In this document: positions 5,879 to 9,122 of the stretch, piece after piece | Numbering within the stretch: position 1 is the first letter of the stretch | Layout: every line of letters starts with the position of its first letter | Source of the DNA: CAZBUH01 sp964495095 | GTDB taxonomy: Bacteria > Bacillota > Clostridia > Oscillospirales > Oscillospiraceae | Direction of reading: 5' to 3' | Assembly (NCBI GenBank): GCA_964495095.1 | Contig: CAZBUH010000085.1 | Span: 1-9,122, forward strand | Length of the DNA: 9,122 nt | The notes under the pieces: generated by a model | The model's input: the letters and a program-made list of their open reading frames with translations, nothing else | What the model was told of the DNA's origin: nothing | Databases searched by the model: none | Translations under genes and position numbers: made by a program

Positions 5879-8800
5879 ATGGCTTCCTCCAGCTACAGGT
5901 ACGGCCTGACAAGCGATAAGCTAAAGCAGATACTGAAGGATTCGGCGGCGCCGGACACGCAGACGGACACGCAGACGGACACGGACACCGTAAGCGCCGC
6001 CGCCGTCAAGCAGACGGGGACCTCCTCCAGCTACAGGTACGGCCTTACGAGCGAGAAGATAAAGCAGATACTGAGGGACACGGCGGTACCGGAAGCGCAG
6101 CCGAAAACGGGCACCGTCAAGCAGACGGGGACCACCCCCAGCTACAGGTACGGCCTTACGAGCGAAAAAATAAAGCAGATACTGAGGGACACGGCAGTAC
6201 CGGAAGCACAGCCGAAGACGGGCGCCGTAAGCACCGCCGCCGTCAAGCAGACGGGGACAACGGCGGGAAGCAGGGGCAGCATCACACAGCCCGCGGGCGG
6301 CGTCACCGCGGACACGGGGGAGGAAGGCGACAGCCGCCTTGACGAGCTTGAAAGCAAATATGTCGCGCTGCAGCAGAAATATGAAACGGAATATCTGGGA
6401 GGCAGCCACAGCCGGGAGGAAATGAAGGCTGTGGAGGAGGAGCTTAAAGGCCTGCTGTCGGAGATAAACACCATGCGGAACGGGACAAAGATATCCGCCT
6501 CGTCGCAGACGGCAGTGACGCCGCTTGACAGAGCGGAGACGGGTACGCAGAGCGCCGGCACGCTCTCAATGGAGGACATGACCAACCCGACGGCGGAGCA
6601 GCTGCAGGGACTTACCTCCGTGTCGGAGGACGCGGAGACGGCGCAGGCGCTTAAGGAGTATGACAGCCTGTATAAAGAATACGCGGAGCGGGGCTACATA
6701 ACCAAAAGCGACAAAAAGGCCATAAGGAAAAAGGAAAAGGAGCTGCAGAAGCTCATAAAGGAGGCCGGGGAGGACAGCGCCACGGGAAAGGCGGCGCAGG
6801 AGTATATAGACCTGTTCGAGGCCATGACCGGGGATAACGACATAAGCAGCACCGGGGCCTATCTGGTGGGGCAGTACGGCGCCGGCGCGATATCCGCGCC
6901 GGTAAACATACTGTCCGGTCTCGGCACGCAGGTCGGCGACCTTGTATCCGGCGGCAGCGTGTCCCGGGGACTGAAAACGCTGGAGGACTATTTCGCGGAG
7001 CATCCCTCGGACTATGAGCTGCTTATGACGACGGCGGATGTCGGCTCCCACAACGAGGGATATATAAAGCGGCAGATAGCGGAGCGGGCCGGGGTGGACG
7101 TTTCGGCGCTGGACGCTTACAAGCTGGCCACGGCAAACGACTATTACGCGGAGCTCAACCGGGAGGTAATGGGCGAGAACGCGGCGGAATGGGCCAAGGG
7201 ACACGTCGGCAATGTAGTCTACAGCATGGGACAGCAGGCGCTGGGTCAGGTCTATTCAGCCGCGGCGGCGGGCGCAGCGGCGGCCGGCGAGGGCGGCGGG
7301 CTTATAGGCAAGGTGATAGACGGCATAACGGGCGGCGCGGCGGCCGGGGGAGCATCCGCGGCCATAAAAGGCGCGGCAATGGGCCTCGTAGAGGGCATGA
7401 AAACCGCTCTTACCGGCAATGTGGCTACATATATGATCGGCCTTTCCGCCTACGGCGACAAGCTCACGGATAACGCGCGGAAATACGGGGACAAATGGCA
7501 GGGCAAGGCGTCCGCCGTGGCTTCAGGCTTTATAGAGTTCTTCACGGAGGGGCTGTTCGGCTTTTCGGATATGGCGTCATACAAAAACATACTCGGAAAA
7601 TCCACCGGCAGCACCCTGTCCGCGCTGCTCCGGGGCGTGGCAAACTATATGGCCATGGGCGGCGAGGAGGGCCTTGAGGAGGTCGTAAACGTGCCGCTGG
7701 AGGGAGTAGTGGACAAGCTCCTGCTCGAGCCTGAAAAGCCCTGGACGGGCGAGGGCGGCATATTCGACTGGGACGAGATGCTTCAGAGCGGGATAGACGG
7801 CGCGCTTGCCGGATGGATAATGGGCGGCGTGGGAGCCGTGAGCTCCATAAATTCCGCCATGGTGGAGAGCGGAGACATAAACGCGGCGGTACACGAGCTG
7901 AACGCCACGGCAAAGGCCATGAGCGAGGACGAGAATTTTCAGAAGAGCGGCATAAAGACGCCGGAAGCGCTGGACCCGCAAAAGGCCACGCTGGAGGACG
8001 CGGAGCGCTACGAGGCGGAGATCACCACGGCACTTAAGGAGTACATGGAGTATCTGGAGGCGGAGGCGAACGACACGGAAAAAGCCGCCTCCGGGACGGA
8101 GACGGCAAATGGCACGGAGACGGCGAATGGCACGGAAGGCCTGGAAAAATGGGCGTGGGAAAACATCGGAGAAGCGGCAAGGACAAAAATAACGGAGGCC
8201 GTTGAGCGCCGCATGTCGTCGGCGACCGGGGAAGGCAGGACGCTCCTGGACATGTACGACAGTCCGGAGGCCTTTGCAGAGCAGTTCTATTCCATGTTCA
8301 CACAGGGCAAAGCGTCGGCCGAGCAGTGGAGCGACATCATTCCGGATGTGCGGGGCCTTATGAGAGAGATAACCGCCGAGGTATCGCAGACCGGGGCGGA
8401 GACGGCGGGAAGCACAGAGCTTAATACCGACACGGCCCGGCACACTGCGGCGGAGCAGGCGGTCATTGAGGCGTATAAAAACAGCACGGATGATAAGCTG
8501 AAAACTTTTGTCCAAAGGGTGAGAGGCTTATTAAATCAGGACTATAAAAATAAAATCAGGCATAATATCGACATCGGCACAACCAAGGCGGCGGAAAAGG
8601 CATCCGAGCTTACCGGAGTTGACACGACCGGATTCGAGCATATAATTAACGGGAGCGCAGTACAGCACATAGATAATCGCCACGGCGCGAGCGGAATTGC
8701 CGACCACAGCATGGCGAATATCGAGGACTTTTCGCGGATCGGCTTTGTGCTGGATAATTTCACCGAGGCGGAGCTGCTCCACGACGGAGATATGGACGCT

Positions 8801-9122
8801 GAGACTTTAAGACTGAGCTGGGCGTGGAGGAACAGCGACAACACACGGGCCCCTGTCGTCAGGTATTCAATGCCGGTCGACGGCACTTATTATGTGGTGG
8901 AGGCGGTGCCTTCCAGCAAAGCCCATGCGCTTGCCGTCATTTCCGCCTACATGACCAAAGAAAACAAAGGGAAAAGTCCCCTCAATCAAGTGCTGTCCTT
9001 GCCTGAAAATCAGGCCAGTAGCGTCACGCCCGAAACGAAGCTTGAATTATTGGGGACTTCTCCTAACGGCACTGTATCACAGGCTGAAGCGGAAGTCAAG
9101 AGGGAAATTTCGGGAGAAAATA
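5879..9122 (+). CDS. Very large putative ejected polyvalent-type protein with C-terminal PBECR-like nuclease; 3' end missing
   Basis: One uninterrupted frame of at least 1,081 codons running off the right edge; GGGGTGA (5867-5873) precedes the ATG by 5 nt. Domains in order: three copies of an SYRYGLTSEKIKQIL unit (residues 3-127); coiled-coil-prone charged helices (about 150-200 and 250-300); Gly/Ala-rich hydrophobic segments that could enter membranes (about 325-360, 443-520, 636-660); a middle stretch with FIEFFTEGLFGFSD and MGGEEGLEEVVN (551-604) of a type I recall from large Clostridia phage and prophage proteins; a charged region with an NGTE repeat linker (738-753); and a C-terminal module at about 891-1030. 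That module has His921, His930, NRHG (933-936) and YYVVE (1004-1008), resembling barnase/EndoU/colicin E5-D/RelE-like phage nucleases. By analogy with ejected podovirus proteins it may travel in the virion and act inside the cell. Codon use and GC change in the last quarter. Function is inferred. Confidence 0.65.
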   Translation, partial: MASSSYRYGLTSDKLKQILKDSAAPDTQTDTQTDTDTVSAAAVKQTGTSSSYRYGLTSEKIKQILRDTAVPEAQPKTGTVKQTGTTPSYRYGLTSEKIKQILRDTAVPEAQPKTGAVSTAAVKQTGTTAGSRGSITQPAGGVTADTGEEGDSRLDELESKYVALQQKYETEYLGGSHSREEMKAVEEELKGLLSEINTMRNGTKISASSQTAVTPLDRAETGTQSAGTLSMEDMTNPTAEQLQGLTSVSEDAETAQALKEYDSLYKEYAERGYITKSDKKAIRKKEKELQKLIKEAGEDSATGKAAQEYIDLFEAMTGDNDISSTGAYLVGQYGAGAISAPVNILSGLGTQVGDLVSGGSVSRGLKTLEDYFAEHPSDYELLMTTADVGSHNEGYIKRQIAERAGVDVSALDAYKLATANDYYAELNREVMGENAAEWAKGHVGNVVYSMGQQALGQVYSAAAAGAAAAGEGGGLIGKVIDGITGGAAAGGASAAIKGAAMGLVEGMKTALTGNVATYMIGLSAYGDKLTDNARKYGDKWQGKASAVASGFIEFFTEGLFGFSDMASYKNILGKSTGSTLSALLRGVANYMAMGGEEGLEEVVNVPLEGVVDKLLLEPEKPWTGEGGIFDWDEMLQSGIDGALAGWIMGGVGAVSSINSAMVESGDINAAVHELNATAKAMSEDENFQKSGIKTPEALDPQKATLEDAERYEAEITTALKEYMEYLEAEANDTEKAASGTETANGTETANGTEGLEKWAWENIGEAARTKITEAVERRMSSATGEGRTLLDMYDSPEAFAEQFYSMFTQGKASAEQWSDIIPDVRGLMREITAEVSQTGAETAGSTELNTDTARHTAAEQAVIEAYKNSTDDKLKTFVQRVRGLLNQDYKNKIRHNIDIGTTKAAEKASELTGVDTTGFEHIINGSAVQHIDNRHGASGIADHSMANIEDFSRIGFVLDNFTEAELLHDGDMDAETLRLSWAWRNSDNTRAPVVRYSMPVDGTYYVVEAVPSSKAHALAVISAYMTKENKGKSPLNQVLSLPENQASSVTPETKLELLGTSPNGTVSQAEAEVKREISGEN
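5885..6259 (+). repeat. Three in-frame repeats at the N-terminus of the large virion protein
   Basis: Unit 1 covers 5885-6022, unit 2 6023-6133 and unit 3 6134-6259. Each encodes a SYRYGLTSxKxKQIL core, then a Pro/Gln/Thr-rich spacer ending VKQTGT. The cores of units 2 and 3 are identical in protein; within about 93 nt I count 6 base differences, 5 of them synonymous. Unit 1 has an extra TQTDTQTD spacer encoded by a 12-bp repeat (GACACGCAGACG, 5954-5977). Its VSAAAVKQTGT tail is shared with unit 3 but shortened in unit 2, which suggests unequal exchange. Confidence 0.85.
8096..8137 (+). repeat. 18-bp tandem repeat encoding a TETANG linker
   Basis: Two copies of ACGGAGACGGCRAATGGC (8096-8113 and 8114-8131, one base different) are followed by a partial third (ACGGAA). 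They encode repeated TETANG. The repeat lies just before the point where codon use in this gene changes, so it may be a hinge and a recombination joint between modules. Confidence 0.8.
8546..8968 (+). other. PBECR-like nuclease domain (within the large virion protein)
   Basis: Residues about 890-1030 of the large protein. Visible pattern: FEHIINGSAVQHIDNRHG, then an IEDFSRIGFVLDNF helix, a polar stretch, a strand pair around VVRYSMPV and TYYVVEAV, and finally AVISAYMTK. The order (HI...RHG, helix, YYVVE, S/T-x-Y near the end) is that of the phage-borne barnase/EndoU/colicin E5-D/RelE-like nuclease families, which are RNA-cutting toxin-type domains. Candidate catalytic residues are His921, His930, His935, Tyr1005 and Ser1022 or Thr1026, but I cannot say which. 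The assignment is by motif memory only. Confidence 0.55.

Noticed and set aside
5954..5989. 12-bp GACACGCAGACG repeats as a replication iteron set
   Set aside because: They are in frame, encode a simple TQTD spacer between protein repeats, and number only two full units.
7577..8515. Long minus-strand open frame opposite the large virion gene (also 6566-7204 and 2323-3039)
   Set aside because: These are Arg/His/Val/Leu-rich mirror frames expected opposite GC-rich coding sequence, with no recognisable domains, and the + strand frames have clear motifs and ribosome sites.

Overview
The window reads as the late (lysis plus virion) region of a phage or prophage of a GC-rich Firmicute, most likely a gut Clostridia-type host. 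This assignment is an inference. It rests on recognisable gene families of such phages: an NlpC/P60-like lysin with an SLH-like tail, a P22 gp10-like tail hub, ejection-type virion proteins and a phage PBECR-like nuclease domain. It also rests on Gram-positive style Shine-Dalgarno sites and on the style of the intergenic repeats. All supported genes lie on the + strand and are tightly packed (overlaps or gaps of 0-17 nt), so they are probably one late operon. No integrase, repressor, attachment site, tRNA or CRISPR array is visible, so free phage and prophage cannot be told apart.

Layout. Bases 2-268 hold the 3' part of a small zinc-ribbon gene. A strong ribosome site (251-257) then leads into a 43-codon reading frame at 265 that soon runs into repeat DNA and looks like a broken gene. 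Bases about 308-725 are non-coding repeat DNA: two near-complete copies of a ~166-bp structured element and one or two partial copies. Next is a lysis cassette: a short N-terminal-TM/coiled-coil protein (752-1003), a small two-TM holin candidate (987-1253) and an NlpC/P60-like endolysin with one SLH-like repeat (1256-2044). Virion genes follow: a tail fibre-like protein with a short collagen-like stretch (2062-2979), a gp10-like tail hub or nozzle (2997-4601), a Ser/Gly/Tyr-rich putative internal or ejection protein (4602-5873), and a very large protein (5879 to beyond the end, at least 1,081 aa).

How they may work together. The hub and fibre suggest a short-tailed virion; no tape-measure gene is visible, though the window is partial. 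The two proteins after the hub look like internal virion proteins delivered with the DNA. The large one has three N-terminal repeats, coiled-coil regions, Gly/Ala-rich hydrophobic segments and a C-terminal domain resembling the phage barnase/EndoU/colicin E5-D/RelE-like nucleases (PBECR). It may therefore carry an enzymatic effector into the cell at infection.

The most interesting signals are: (1) that putative injected nuclease; (2) an abrupt change of codon use and GC inside the same reading frame, just after an 18-bp tandem-repeat linker (28 of 31 Ile codons are ATA before it, 4 of 17 after it), which suggests a swapped-in C-terminal module; and (3) the intergenic repeats, whose hairpin arms differ between copies yet stay complementary within each copy.
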